Below, piece after piece: positions 1 through 13,402 of a stretch of 64,000 bases of DNA. How positions within the stretch are numbered: the first letter of the stretch is position 1; each line of letters opens with the position of its first letter. The notes beneath the pieces are model-generated. The model made no database searches. It worked only from the letters and a program-made list of their open reading frames with translations, and was not told the origin of the DNA. The stretch spans positions 9,610,001 to 9,674,000 of the forward strand of contig JBAIAC010000018.1 in NCBI GenBank assembly GCA_037349315.1, read 5' to 3'. Origin of the DNA: Chelydra serpentina (taxonomy: Eukaryota > Chordata > Testudines > Chelydridae). A program made the translations under genes and the position numbers.

Positions 1-3000
1 CACACCAGAGGGAACGTCCTTGCTCCTCACAGGGACATAATGATTGTGAATTTTGGGATCTGTGGGAGCGGAGGGGGGGGGGATGCAATAGGTTGGTTTC
101 AGCTGAACTTTCTGCATTTTTTGTTACGTTAGAGACTTTGTCAAATAATTCTTTTTTCCCCCCCTTGTCCTGATTGCATTCATGCTCTGCAAGCTCACTT
201 GCTTGGGGTTGACTGATATTTAGATTCAGGAGGGGTTAAATAAATGTTGTAAAGGTGTTTGATTTGAGGCTACTTTTTTCCCCCTTTTCTTTGAAGATTC
301 CATCACCGAAAGCTTTCACCACAAGCTGCTTTTAATAATACAGGGATCCCACTGTAAATTATATTTTCTTCCCTAATTTGGAATGACTCATTGCTTCTGA
401 ATATTGGAATGATCCCATCTTTACCGAACAAAAATGAAATCCTCAATCATACCAACTTTATAAATAAAATCAATTTTTTGGGAAGGAGTTATTACTTAAT
501 GAAACATGTTGACACACACAGAGGCGTTATTGTTGCAAAAGTGAATACCGCTGTAAGGCAAGTTTCAGTTCTCAGTAAAGCATACGAAGCTCTGTAGACA
601 TCTCCCTGGTTGCTCAACCCAAAGAACAATGCCTTCAATCTGTTTCAAAGGAGGTGGTAATTATTTTGTTGATTTGCCAGACTGGTTACCGGAAGAGCAG
701 ATGAAAATAAATCTGTTTGGAAGCACCCCAACTGACAATTTAGTTCATACTTCATTGTAAATTTGACAAAAAGTTGCCAAACAGGTTATGGTATAAGGAA
801 GAGTAGAGAGAGGCCTTTTGGCTACACCATGCATATTGTTAGACCTTTTTGGCTGAGGTTTCTAAAGTATTATTCATCCTGAAAACATTAGCTCCAGCTT
901 AAAGCAGGGTTTTAGTCTTTGCTGTCTGATAAAATTCTAAAGCCTTTACAACCACTTTCCACAGGCAAGTACTCGGGGAGCGGCAATGCATATCACATGA
1001 TTTGGGAAATGAATCCAGGGTACGCGGTTATTTTCTTGTGGACAGGAAAGCAATTGATGCTTGAACCTACAGCAGGATCCTTCTGCATAGTTTGATTTCA
1101 TCCAGACGAGTCTGGGTATTGCTGTCATAAAACAGACTGTGTATAATAATCCATGTGCCGTGTTATATGCATTTCTGCTGCTATTTAGTGACGTCCTCAT
1201 TTGTTTCATGTTGCTTCCATCTTGCATTAATTTAATTACAGTGGTTGTGCTTTACCATTACATACTGATGGGTTCTTTTTGATCCATCACTTCATTTCCT
1301 TGGTGCTGTTGTCTGATTAGCATCCAACTTCTGGTTCTATTTCATTCAGTCTCTTCACAATGAGTGAAGAGGGGTTGTCTTGTTTTCTTTTTGGAGTTTT
1401 TCTTGAGCCAAGATTAGTTTTGCAGCAGCTGAGTAGAAAAGTAAGGAAGACAGGAGTAAAGGTTATGGAGGAGGGCATATGTTAGAAAATGGCTCTTCTG
1501 AGCTTGCATTGCCTTTTTATTCCTCCTCTTGGGCCACTGGTGCAGAGAGAGGCAAAAAAGAGTATACAATGTTAATACTGGGCCTGATCTTGATATTAGA
1601 GGGCATTGCCCTTGACTTTAAGGCCTAATCCAGTTACATTACTGGTGTTCTTTCTCTAGTTAGCACTAGAGGTAGCAACTACTCCTGGATCACACCTCGC
1701 TTTCTTGCTCCTGCTACTTCTTTTTTTAATCTTTGTTTAATCTGTGTGTTCTTTCAATACTCTTTCATTTTTGTTTGAAGTCTTACACTTTGAAGTTATA
1801 CCATTTTTATACTTGCCAGAGCACACATAGCTCTTTCAGCTGTTATGTAAGCAAAAAGAAAAGAATTACTGAATATTTCTTCTTGTGTAAAAATTGCTTT
1901 ACTTCCCTTTGTGTGGCAACGACTACTGTGAGGAAAATGTTCTGTTGTTGCACTAAAACCAGAAGTTACTTCCCCCCCCCACACACACACACACAAAGTC
2001 ACAGAATTGTGACAGCCTGTAAGTTTTAAAATACATGCAGAATTTAGAGCAAATGCACTTCCACTCTTGAAAGGGAACCTGCAAAAGATAAAAATAAATT
2101 GGACTTTGCCTTTCCCTGGGTCCTTATTAGTATATTAAAGAAGGCCTAAAAAATGTTTCTTTAAATTAACTAAGCTTTTGTTTTGTTTTTCTGCTTTTTT
2201 TAAAAACATCAGAAATTCAGATCTTGTCTGTGCAGAAAACTAACGGAGTTATTGAAATGACAACATCATGAAAGTCAAGAAAGTGAAAGCTGAGTAATTG
2301 AGAGGGAAAGGGATTATAAATTAGGCTGTTTTTTAACACCTATTTAACTTGTATGACTAAGACATTTTGGGGAAAGGAACTCTTTGTTAAATATTCAGCT
2401 CTCTGCCCATTAAGTTGATGAGTGCAAGCACAGACTGCATTTCCTGTGAGACATGCATCCAGGAGGTCAACCACCAAAAATAGGAAAGATCAGACTTGCA
2501 TTTCTCCTCTTTAGGAATATCAATGAGAGTGAACAAAATAAAACCCTTTGCAGGCCACCAGATATCCTAAAAAAGTAAAAAGTTTTTTTTAAAAAAAAGG
2601 TTGTGCCCTTTTTATTTGCATATCACCTTGGTCATAGTAAGGAAGATTTTGGAGAGGGGGAGGGAATGAGGAAGAAGAGCAAATCATCAGCAGCACCTAC
2701 TGATGTCCATATAATGGGAAGGGACGCTTTCAACTTAACCATGCTTCTTTCTGAATCTTTGCTGCCTACGATTGCTACGAGTCACATCTGAGAACTGTAA
2801 CTGAAAGAGATGAGAGGAAAAAGTGTATTTTTGTATTTGACAGCACTCTATGGTAGTTCTGCTGTCTCCTCTGTATAGTCAGGCTGTGATCCTGCAAATT
2901 ACTCTGTGCTAGCAAACCATGCTGCTTACATAGAACCCCATTGGCTTCAGAGGGGCTCCACGGGGACAAAAGGGCCTGTGCGCACAGAGCAGCTTGGAGA

Positions 3001-3109
3001 ATTGTGGCATTATTTAGTCAGCTTCTTATATTTTTCAGCAATGGGGGCAGGGTGGGAGAAAAAAAATTTATTTTGTTTTTGGTTAAAAAGTGGGGGAAAT
3101 GCAGCTGTT
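1..3109. other. Intronic DNA, no gene seen
   Basis: Only short homopolymer runs and the microsatellite at 1972. No repeat family, RNA gene or credible frame recognised. Confidence 0.6.
1972..1996. repeat. Poly-C and (CA)n microsatellite
   Basis: A run of C followed by about eight CA units. Confidence 0.8.
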
Positions 3110-3239
3110 AAACAATGAAAAATGGGCAGAAGGACTCAGGGGCAGGTGTAGTAGCTGAAGCAACTTGTAATACTTTTAAAATTTTGACTAGATTTCAAGT
3201 TAATGATTTCCCTTTAAAAATAAACCTTGTAGCTAATGC

Positions 3240-3424
3240 GGATTGGGAAGAAACTTTTCCTGTGGACAGGTTGGTCTATAACTACCTACTGCAATTGTTT
3301 TTCAGATTTTTTTAATCTTCCTCTGGAGCATCTGGTATGGAATACTAAAGGGTCAGACACCAGATATTGGACTAGATGGATCACTGGTCTAATGTGGTAG
3401 TGGCAGTTCTGATGTTCTTAAATA
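3240..3424 (+). repeat. CR1 LINE 3' end
   Basis: ATTGGGAAGAAAC, CCTCTGGAGCATCTGGTA, GGACTAGATGGATC and the terminal TTCTGATGTTCTTAA follow the order of a reptile CR1 3' UTR and tail. The preceding 3110-3240 may belong to it, since the AGATTTCAAGTTAAT segment there recurs at 32590. Confidence 0.65.
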
Positions 3425-3454
3425 TATGCAGAATGGATAGTGAATGACTATTTA

Positions 3455-3550
3455 TTATTTGTATTCTAGTAGCACCTTGGGCTCCGATCAAGGACCAGGG
3501 TCCCCTTGTGCCCAGAGCCTTATAAACATAAAATAAGGCAGCCCCTGTCC
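3455..3550 (+). repeat. Ancient amniote interspersed repeat fragment
   Basis: TTATTTGTATTCTAGTAGCACC, GACCAGGGTCCCCTTGTGCC and GCAGCCCCTGTCCC follow a repeat common in reptile introns. Further diverged pieces are at 37670-37745 (TAGCACCTGGAGGCC, CCCCTTTGTGCTAAGCACTG) and 16290-16345. Family not assigned. Confidence 0.5.
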
Positions 3551-5323
3551 CACTTAATGCAGCAAAGTAGATTGTCAAAAAGTAAGACTGTGACAGTGAA
3601 AAATGATAAGAGTAGTAGAAGCTTGCTTTCAGAACTCAACAACAGAAGGATTGCTACAGAGGGAGACTCAGACAATCCCTTTCTTGAATAATTTTCAAAA
3701 CAAACTAAAATGACTTGATGTTTGTAATACAGGAGGCCTAGAAATCCCAACCAACATCACAAAAGAAAGTTTCTGCCTTAAAATGCTAACATTATGAAAC
3801 GACAAGACAGACAAAAGGTGGGAGGAAGGGATACAATTTATAGGCAGTGGTTGGGACCCAAGGTACAGATATGTTAAGGCTCTGATGCAAAGCAGCATTG
3901 AAGCCAGTGGGAGTCTTTCCATTCACTTCAGTAATCTTTGGATCAAACCCTAAATGGCTTACCCAAGTACACACAGGAAGTTTGCGGCAGAGGTGGAACA
4001 GAACCCTGAGTCCCAGTGCCTTAACCCTCTTTCCTGTCCAAGCAGACTTTAACAGATAACTGGCTGCTCTTACCGAGATAACAGAAGTAGCAATGTTAAG
4101 AAATGGAAACTAGAAGCAGAAACAAATGGCTTTTCACTTATTTCCAAGGCAATTTTTTATTAGTGTTTTCTGTCCATGAACAAGTACAACCTCCTTTGAT
4201 GGACAAGTTCTGTGGTTTTAAGCTGGCACCGCTCAAACAAAATAACGCAAGTTGTATTTAAATATAGTTTTTCATTTGGAGGAGGGGTCGCTGATGACTA
4301 TTACTTTGAAAGCAAAATAGCTAAAACAACCCCTTCAGGTGAAATGGGGATAATGGATGGCGGGAGGGAGAGGAAAGGAAACTATCACAATTTCACTGCC
4401 AGTGCCAGTACTTCTGCACACCTCTAACAAAAAAAGCTCTCACAATGAGCTAATTTGAGTTTAAAATAGCATGTTGTGTCAGCTAATTGCAGTGTATGGG
4501 AGAGGGGTGTATAGTGTCAGCTCAATGCGCAAGGTACTCCGATAATTCCCATTAACCTTTAATGCCCTAAATCCTCCCATCAAGATGAGATCTCCCACAG
4601 TCTGCAAACTGTTCCCATGAATTTGCTCAAAGCTACCATGTGAATGCCATTATGACTTGGCTTATCAATTTTAAGGCCAAGTGGAGCTCATGAACCCTCA
4701 CACAAATGTCATACGTAGCAGTTGAGCTCATCAAAAGAGCAAGTTCCATTTGTTGTCAAAAATGTTCCCTGTTGCAGGAGGTAGTGTACACAGATCTGGA
4801 GGAATGAGAGGAGGGGTCTGTAACATAATCCTAAAAGCACTAATGGCCTTTAAATGTCATCTGTTACTTCTGAAACCTGAATCGCACATGGTAAATTTCT
4901 CTGTCTTCATTCCACTGATCTTTTACATTGATACTTGGCTATTCTTTAGTTTTTATTTGAGAATATCCCTGCTCTATGAAATCTTGGCTAATCTAATCTG
5001 TAAACTTCAGTTTGCAGTGCATTTACACGAGGCTGTACCAGGAATTATGGTATATTATAATTAATCTTGAAATGCATTCTAAAGCAAAATAAAAATGGAT
5101 CCTATTTCTTCAGGATTTAAACAATTTTCATATAGAGACTGAGTTTCATACAGCGATTGCTACAAATGCTGTCCAAGGCGGTGGTCACTAGAGTATAAGG
5201 AATTTTTTTGGGGGGCGGGGGTTATATTCAGCGATCTAGTTCTGCTGTCAACACCTTTGGAAAGAGATTGAGAGAAACACACGTAGACTTTTCTCTCCTT
5301 TGCCTCCGCGCCGTTTCTTCTCA

Positions 5324-5445
5324 TTAAGAGTTTTCAGATCCAGTGAGATGCGACTCACCACGTGGGTTGCGCGCACATGGCTGCACTGTTTACAAACATA
5401 GTCCCAGAATTCCCAGGGCTGTTATGTAACAGTCAGGAGGGTGCA
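5324..5445 (+). repeat. Unclassified dispersed repeat, copy 1
   Basis: Bases 5350-5445 align with 7188-7283 (shared CCACGTGG, GCGCGCACATGG, GTTTACAAACAT, CCCAGAATTC, CTGTTATG, AACAG). The 22 bases 5324-5345 recur exactly at 14144-14165. Family unknown; CpG-containing. Confidence 0.65.
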
Positions 5446-7187
5446 ATATTTCAAGCGTCGGCTGTGTTAGCCGAGATTCCCAAAATCCATGTTTCCAGTC
5501 CAGGTTTCCAATTACTGATAGCCACCATTGCAAATTACAGGGCTGACTGGTCAGGGTATTTCATGAACAAATTCTGTTTTAATCTCCCTTGTGTTACGAT
5601 TAAGCGATATTCAGCACTAGAGCTTAGAATGAGGTCGTCTGCGGTGAACTAAAAATAGAAGCTTTCTTGCTTGACAAAGAACTGGAGCTGGACAGCACTA
5701 GTTGAACTTGCGTATGATAGCGAGTAAAATTCTTTTCTGCTAGCCACAAAGGCTACTAGGAATTCCAGTAACATTTACTATTTGGCAAGATTTCAAACAC
5801 ATTCTAAAACCACTGGATACTTTTTCTCATTTCCATTTAATTAGCAAACCAGGGAGCGTTTTCTATTCAAGCTCAAGTGATGAGCCTCAGCAAAATGTAA
5901 ATAGTTTGGAGCCGCTAATATTTGATGCTAACATTTGACGCCACAGGTCCATTATTGCTAGGAGAGAAATGCCATCATCTTGGTTTATTTTAGCAGGCCA
6001 TTGGAACATAGCACACAAGAGGTTTAAATAGCTGTGTGTCACTGGATTAAATTGCCTCTGGTAGCCTAGGCAGAAAAGACCAAGCACTCTTATTCCCAGT
6101 CACTCAGCTAAAATTGTATTGACTTTTTGCAGCTCTCCTTAGGAGTTCACAGTTCAAGGACTCATTTATCTACTGTACCTTGCATTAAGATAACAAGATA
6201 TAACTACTCAGGATTAAAAAAAATCACTTTTTTGTACTCGCCCCCCCCCCCCCGTTTTGATTTGGGGTGTGATTTATTTATCTTTCCTCCTTCCCCTCCC
6301 ATGCACAGAAGCTTAAATAGCCTGAGAAGTGCAAACTCAGCAGGGATTGGTAACAGTTTAACTCTTTGTCCTATTTTCAGTTCTCATAGCAAAGGTCAAC
6401 AGCAAATGAGATTCACAGCTGCACTTGAAACAGAATCACTATAGATGGGCAGGGACACTGCTTATTTCCCCCCTTTTGCTGTGGTATTTATTGGAATACA
6501 TAGAGCACATGGTTAGGGCCTAAGAAACTTTCTTTGGGTGGCTGTAATTGCTAGTCTTGTGTTAAGAGGAAATGAAAGACTTGTGACTTTTATTTGTACT
6601 GGCCATATCTATAGCTTCTTGCAACTTCTGCTGATAAACAGAAATAATTTAGAGGCTACTTCCTCAAACGCCTGAACTGTGGTCTTAATTTCAACAGCAT
6701 AGAGCCAGCAATATACTACAGACTTGGTATCTGCGTTATCTGTGTCCAAAGTTGACTTGGAAATTTTGGCTACGCGCCCTTTCAAAATCATGAATGTTGG
6801 GGGATTTGGGGTAGTATGTGTGGGGAGGGTATTTTGTTTTTTCAAAGGGCTCTGTTACAGAAACCCACAAGCTCAAAAGTTTCATTGTGTTTCTGGGACC
6901 AGAAATAAGTATTTCTTAGGTTTTCAAGGAAAATAATGAAATACTCAGCACTGTTAATTTGTTTACATCTGAGGAGGGGGCCTGTCTTGACGCAAACAAA
7001 TGTAACACGTTCACAGGTGCTGTATGCAAGCAAAAAATTCACTTTCCCCTTCAAATAACCTCCTGCTCTGCTTCACGCGGCTGCAATGGGAGTACACTGA
7101 AGAGAGAGTTAAAGAGAGTTAGTTGGCTTAGTTACATTAGTATTGGCGCCAGGGTTTACCTCTCAAGTAGGAGTTCCAGGTCATTCT

Positions 7188-7283
7188 CATGCCTCGCCAC
7201 GTGGCCGCGCGCACATGGTTACAGTGTTTACAAACATGATCCCAGAATTCGTAAGGTCTGTTATGAAACAGCCAGCGAGTGAC
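7188..7283 (+). repeat. Unclassified dispersed repeat, copy 2
   Basis: Same orientation as copy 1, about 1.84 kb downstream. It shares the CCACGTGG-to-AACAG core, diverged by scattered substitutions. The upstream 22-base block of copy 1 is not present here. Confidence 0.65.
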
Positions 7284-9172
7284 GTGTCTTGCAAGCTATA
7301 GTGACCTGCATTGTGAGTGTTGTAGAGAATATTAAGACGCTTGTACAAAACACAAACTGGAGAACACATTGGACATTGAGCAGATAATTTTACTTCTGAG
7401 TTGTTTGGAAACATCACTGCCATCAGAAGAGAATTTTCCATGGTAGATTTAAAATAGCAGATATTAACTAGTACCAGTGAGTAAGTGTTTTAGCAATGCA
7501 GGGATAAAAGTGACTGTGTTCTTAAGCATCGTAATTTTGTTTCTTAACCAAACTAACTCAGAAAATATTTTTGAAAGACACAAAGCAGTTTAAAGCTACT
7601 GTCACACTCTCACTGCATTAAAAAAAAATGAACACTGTGTGATCGTGTGACCCCAGTCTCCCAGTTCCTTTTTATTCCTTATTAAAACATTTCCTCAGAC
7701 ATTTTGTGCATGTTTTGTAGAAAATGTCCTGCTTTAAAATTCAGCTGTGGAAAGATGAAAAGTCTCAGTATTCTGAAGTAACGTACCTGGGTGTGCAGAA
7801 TAGAAATACTGCTTAAGGACTCAATTGTAAGTTCACCAAGAAGCTTGGGGAAAGGGTGCTGCATAGTCATGTTGCCCCAGGAACAAACCAAGAATCAGAA
7901 TTAATTTACTGCATGCTCCATATTCTGTTGCAGTGAAAGTTCACTGATATTTTGGTACATTAAATATGCCAAAGTTAACTTTAAAAAACTGTTTAAGTTC
8001 CATTAAGGCAATAGTCTTGCTAGAAATTAGCAGTTCATTAGAAACTGCAAGCAAACCATCAGAAAATTAACTTTTGACATAGATTCCACTGATGGGTTGG
8101 AAGATCTAGAAAAAAACATCATTTAAGAGATGCTATTTTGTATCTTGAAAAAAGAACCATAAATGTGACTGGTTGCCAGAGATGGACAGGCCTTTCCTGA
8201 AAATGCTGCTAAATTAACTGAAAACAATCCATGCCCTTTAATAAACCCTTTCCTGTTTTCAGTTTTGGAATGAAACAATTTGTAGAAACCAATTATTTGA
8301 TGAAGGACTTTCTTCCCCCAAAGTAGTAAAGATTACGTGTTTCCTCTTCTGCTTAGTCATAAAAATATATCAAATATAGAATCAGATACAACTGGCTCAC
8401 ACGTTTTTGCATGCTTCCTACACTACATGACTCAAGTTAATGTCATTATGGTATTTAATAATAATTCTCCTTCTCCATTTTGAATTTATATAGTCCACAG
8501 TGGTTGGGTGTTACTATCATCTAGAATAACAAACTGCATGATTATTGTAAGGGTTTGCTTAGCCATAAATCATTCTACAATTGTAGATTAATATGTATGT
8601 ATTTTAAAAATAAATTGAGGATCTAGTAAGAAGTTATAACTAAATCCGTTTTCTTTAAGAGTTACATGTTATGCTGTATATGTATTTTATTAACCCTTTG
8701 TTATCTTTAAAAGGACATTAGTATTTACATAGGTGCCGGACTGAAAGCCCTAGAGAATGAATTCCTCAAGATAGATTCAGTACAATCTTCCCCGCACCAC
8801 CCTGTCAATATACCTCCATATCACTACTGGAGGAACCATTTATAAATATGAGGGTAGTTCATTTTCCATATGTTTTTCCTGTTCATTTTCAATCCCTCAC
8901 TTCCATGCGTGTTCAATCCTTGGCACCTCTGCTGGGTCTACCAACATCTGTATCAGCTATGGTAATTTTTTTATGTAGACACATGCCAGTTCTGAACTAA
9001 CCATGAATTTATTTCATATGGGCTACCAAATAGTTATCAGATAACTACAGCGGGAGGAGAAATGCTCTGAATCCTAGGCCCTGGCTTGACACTGGATGCA
9101 CCCAGCCTCATTTGGCTAATTTTACATTGTATTCAGCATGTGAGAACAAAGGCATTTGCATTGGTTATTGAT

Positions 9173-9688
9173 AGGGCCCTACCAAATTCACTGTTCATTT
9201 TGGTCAATTTCATTGCCATAGGATTTTAAAAATTGTAAATTTCATGGTTTCCGATATTTTAAATCTGAACTTTCATGGTGCTGTAACCATGGGGGTCCCA
9301 ATCCAAAAGGGGTTTCTCCGGAGGTGGGGGGGGGGGATGTCGCAAGGCTATTGTAGGGGGGGCTCGTGGTATTGGCACCCTTAGTTCTGCACTGCTGCTG
9401 GTGGCGGCACTGCCTTCAGAGCAGGTTTCCCAACCAGCAGCCATGGAGTTACCTGCAGCCGGGGGAAGTCCCCAGAGATGGGTCAGATCCACCCCAGGAG
9501 CAGAAAGTCCTTTCCCTCCCCAGCCCGGGTGGGACTAGCATCTGGGGGCAGGCGCACGGTAAGAATCCCAGCCCTGCCCCTCTCCTACACTAGCCAGATT
9601 TCACAGGTAAGACCCGGTTTCATGGGGGAGATCAGAATTCATGGTCCATGACACGTTTTTCACAGCTGTGAATTTGGTAGGGCCTGAA
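9173..9688. mobile_element. Non-autonomous hAT-like element (AGGGCCCTACCAAATTC ends)
   Basis: The left end AGGGCCCTACCAAATTCAC is mirrored by GTGAATTTGGTAGGGCC near the right end, and TTATTGAT (9165-9172 and 9689-9696) forms an 8-bp target duplication. The interior is G/C-rich low complexity with no transposase frame. The last few right-end bases deviate from the inverted repeat. Confidence 0.8.
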
Positions 9689-10678
9689 TTATTGATGTCT
9701 TCTTACATCAATGATGGGTGTTGTAAGTGTTCTTTACACTGTATATAGGAGACCTAGAAATTAGTAGCTCTTTTAAAAAACAGCACTATTGAAAATTGAT
9801 AACTTCTGTCTACCCATTTAAAGAACTCTTTATGGTCACTCTACAATGAATCATGCATGTACATCCAATTGCACAGCACTTGGACTTTATTGTGAATCTC
9901 TGCAGTTATAGGCAAATAGGATGGAAGGTAAAGTAGGGTGCTGGTATTAAAAACCTCTCAAATATAATAGTAGGTTTTCACTGTGTACATTCTGCACTTG
10001 AATTCTCATCAAGAGTAATACTGGAACATTTTTCCAGAAAAGCTGAAAGTATTTTGAACATGCTCAGAAACCAAAAGACTCAAGGCTTGTTTAAATGAAA
10101 CAAAAAGTTGCCTTTTACTCATTATTAGTGTTAATGACATCCACAGTATTTTGTTTGCAGTGGAAGTTCACACTTCCCTTATAAGATCCGCATAGGTGGA
10201 GGTGAGGTGAATATGCAGACTGTAATTAACATATCTGTAGTGCATATTTAACTTAGTGTTTTTTAAAAACAGATTCTGATGATACCAGAACCTTATCTGG
10301 TGACATTTTTCTCATAGTAATTTTCATTGTAAAAGAATATCTTTAAATTGCTCCACAAAGCAGGTGTAATCAAAGAGCTGTTACTCCTGATTAAAATTAA
10401 CAACTTTGCACTGGAGGTGGGGGGGGGGGGGAAGAGAGAGTGGTGTGAGATTAGTTTTGCGTGGTAAAAAGTAAGTACTGATATTGTGTCAGTTTAGATT
10501 AATATCTCAAAATGCAGACTCTGTCATGGGTTTGTCATCTAGATAAAAAGGGTAAAGGAAATCCTGTCTAACAAGTTTAGCAAAAGCCACACCTAAAGTC
10601 CAATTATGTCCTCAGATACATTGGCACAGTTCCTACTGAAGTGAATGAGTTGCACCCAGGTATCTGAGAGAAGACTTA

Positions 10679-10963
10679 GGGTACGTCTATACTTACGCGT
10701 CCGGTCGGAGGCGCGGGATCGATGTTCTGGGTTCGATTTATCACGTCTTGTCTAGACGCGATAAATCGAACCAGGAAGTGCTCCCCCGTCGACCCGGTAA
10801 TCCTGCTCTGCGAACGGAGCAGGCGGAGTCGACGGGGGAGCCTGCGCGCCGCGTGTGGACCACAGGTAAGTTCGAACTAAGATACTTTGACTTCAGCTAC
10901 GTTATTAACGTAGCTGAAGTTGCGTATCTTAGTTCGACAGGGGGGGTTAGTGTAGACCTAGCC
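10679..10963. mobile_element. Harbinger-like MITE with three internal hairpins
   Basis: The ends GGGTACGTCTATAC and GTGTAGACCTAGCC are imperfect inverted repeats flanked by TTA at 10676-10678 and 10964-10966, the 3-bp duplication typical of PIF/Harbinger elements. Inside are three separate palindromes: GGTTCGATTTATC with GATAAATCGAACC; CTCCCCCGTCGAC with GTCGACGGGGGAG; and GAACTAAGATAC...CTTCAGCTACGTTA with its complement ending at about 10936. No coding capacity. Confidence 0.8.
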
Positions 10964-10966
10964 TTA

Positions 10967-13215
10967 GAATCCTCCTCTAATTTCTGTTAATGTAGAAAAT
11001 TTGCTGATTGATAGTCACATGACTTGGAGAAAGCATTTCTTGACACAATAAATAATTACATCTAGGAACAGTTGATTTCCATATCATAACCTCCCAGAAG
11101 ATTGGATCAAAATCCCACAGAGAGGTGAAGCAGACTTGATAGAGAGAAGAGACAGACAGACTTATTTATTTTATGGACTTTCCACTGAATTCTACACTTG
11201 AGGGACAGGAGTTATGGCCTTGTGGATGTGGTATGACCACTAAAACCTGTGGAGCTTAGTGATTCATAAGAAGAAGAAGTGCCTCCCTCCATGGATCTGA
11301 TGGAGAGCATCTACTTCTCCATGTTGCTCTTGGGTCTCCTTTACCCATTGTTCCCTCAACGGAACATGGTTCCCTACCACATGTACAACCTATTTCCTCT
11401 TTCAGTGGACAGAACAAAGGAGAAATTATGCAATGAGTCTGACAGAAAGCCAATTAAAATATATGGAAAAAGACTTTTATAGATGTCAGACAGCTGTAGA
11501 TCAGGCCCAGTGTTCTGGGCAACACTAAATTTTGATGGGTTTTTCTAGTAGTAGTTTGACTGTATTGAAGAGAAGGATGCCACAATCCTGCAAATCCCGC
11601 AAGAATTTATACAAAAGCGTACCAACCAACCCATCCTGAACATTGCCTATGTATTTGCTTGAAGATTTGACCATGGGAAAACAGAGTGTGATTTAACCAG
11701 GATCTTTTTGAACTTCAAGGCCTGTGTTCTAAGAAATCACAAATTTGATTAGAATCAAACTTGGAAGAGTTCCCACAGGAAGATGCAAATAGTAAGAATC
11801 CCCCATGTATCAGTGCTAGGACCAATAACGAGGAAGATGGTGTGATTACTGAGTGATGTGGCAAGATCTGCTGATGAGACACAATATTTAGGTTAGGAGT
11901 ACAAGAAACTCCAGAAGCACCTAAGAAAACATCAGACTCCATGAGAACAAATTAAGTCAATGTTGACACGTACAAAGAAGCGTATATTGGATGAAACTTT
12001 AACGTATGTGAAACGCTGAGTTCTGAATTTGTTGTAATCTGTTATTTTCTGGGAATAAAACTAGACTGTGAACTCCTTGGGAAAAGGACCATGTATTTAA
12101 GTCTATATGAGGCTGAGCACACTGTTGGCACTCAATATATAATAAAAAATAACCTCGCAAGGAAAAAGATCTAGACACTATTTCAGACAGCTAAATGAAA
12201 GCATCTTGCTCAATTTTTAGCAATGATTAAAAAAAACAAACCCCCCCTCCCCCCCCAAAGATGTGAGGCTGAATTAAGCCGAGGTTAGAGTACAATACTG
12301 AAATTATCACCATATTAATGTACTGACTTGTCTATATGTATCACTGACTTCTACTGGATGGAATTAGAACTGCTTGACACTGCTAATGGACATATACTAC
12401 TAAAAGATTTTTCTTTAGCTCAAGTGGCAGAGGCCTGTTCTGCTAGAGTAGGAGAATCTGAATTCTATCCCCCTTGTTACCATGGAGTTCCGAGCGACCA
12501 CAGGGAAGTCCTAGATGGCCATGTACATCGTCACTTTGCATACAGTATACAAGTTTGGGTCACATCATTTCACAAAGGAGAGAGCAGAAATAGAAAAGAT
12601 CAAGTAAAGGGCAATGAAAGCAACTGGGGGAAGGAATGATGTAGAAGAACAAGAGTAGATATAGTATGATAGAAGTATATATGGTATGGCCAGCCAGGCA
12701 TTTGCATTTACTCATTCCCATAGTATGGTATGAGAAAGAGAGGGCACTTGGTAAAATTAAAAGGCAATACACTTCAACTGGATAAAAGGAAATGAATACA
12801 AACTAGTGCAATCACACAAGGAACTTGCTGTCACAGGATATTACTGAGGCAAGTCATTTAGTATGTAAGTAGGGACAGTGGTGGACATTTACATGAAATA
12901 AGAACAGTCCCTGCCATTACACTAAGATAAAAGTTATAGGGGTTTTCAGTTTTCATGCTTTGGGATATAAGCTGATCTCTAGAAGTAATCCGAAAGAAAA
13001 CAATATTGCTCACTTGATAGGTACATTACTGTGGGACTGTATACCTTTCACTGAAGCATGTGTGCTGTAGCAGACCAGAACTAAATGGAAAATTGTTCTG
13101 CTTCAATATGGCACTTCACATGTACTTGAGAAGTGTATCCCTGTGTGTGCAGCCCCCAAAACATTCTCCACTTCAGTATTCAGAAGACTACTACTATGAA
13201 AACATGGTACATAAA
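10967..13215. other. Intronic DNA, no gene seen
   Basis: Mostly unique AT-rich sequence. A weak tRNA-like head (TTAGCTCAAGTGGCAGAGGCCTG near 12417, GAATTCTATCCC near 12459) may be an old SINE. Confidence 0.5.
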
Positions 13216-13402
13216 ATCATAGAATCATAGAATATCAGGGTTGGAAGGGACCTTAGGAGGTCATCTAGTCCAACCTCCTGCTCAAAGCAGGACCAATCCC
13301 CAATTTTTGCCCCAGATCCCTAAATGGCCCCCTCAAGGATTGAACTCACCACCCTGGGTTTAGTAGGCCAATGCTCAAACCACTGAGCTATCCCTCCCCC
13401 CG
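13216..13402 (-). repeat. tRNA-derived SINE with CR1-like tail
   Basis: Reverse-complement copy of the SINE at 62132: the CR1 tail lies at the left (duplicated ATCATAGA) and the B and A boxes at the right (GGATTGAACTC, CCACTGAGCTA). It is nearly full length and only lightly diverged from the other copies. Confidence 0.85.
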
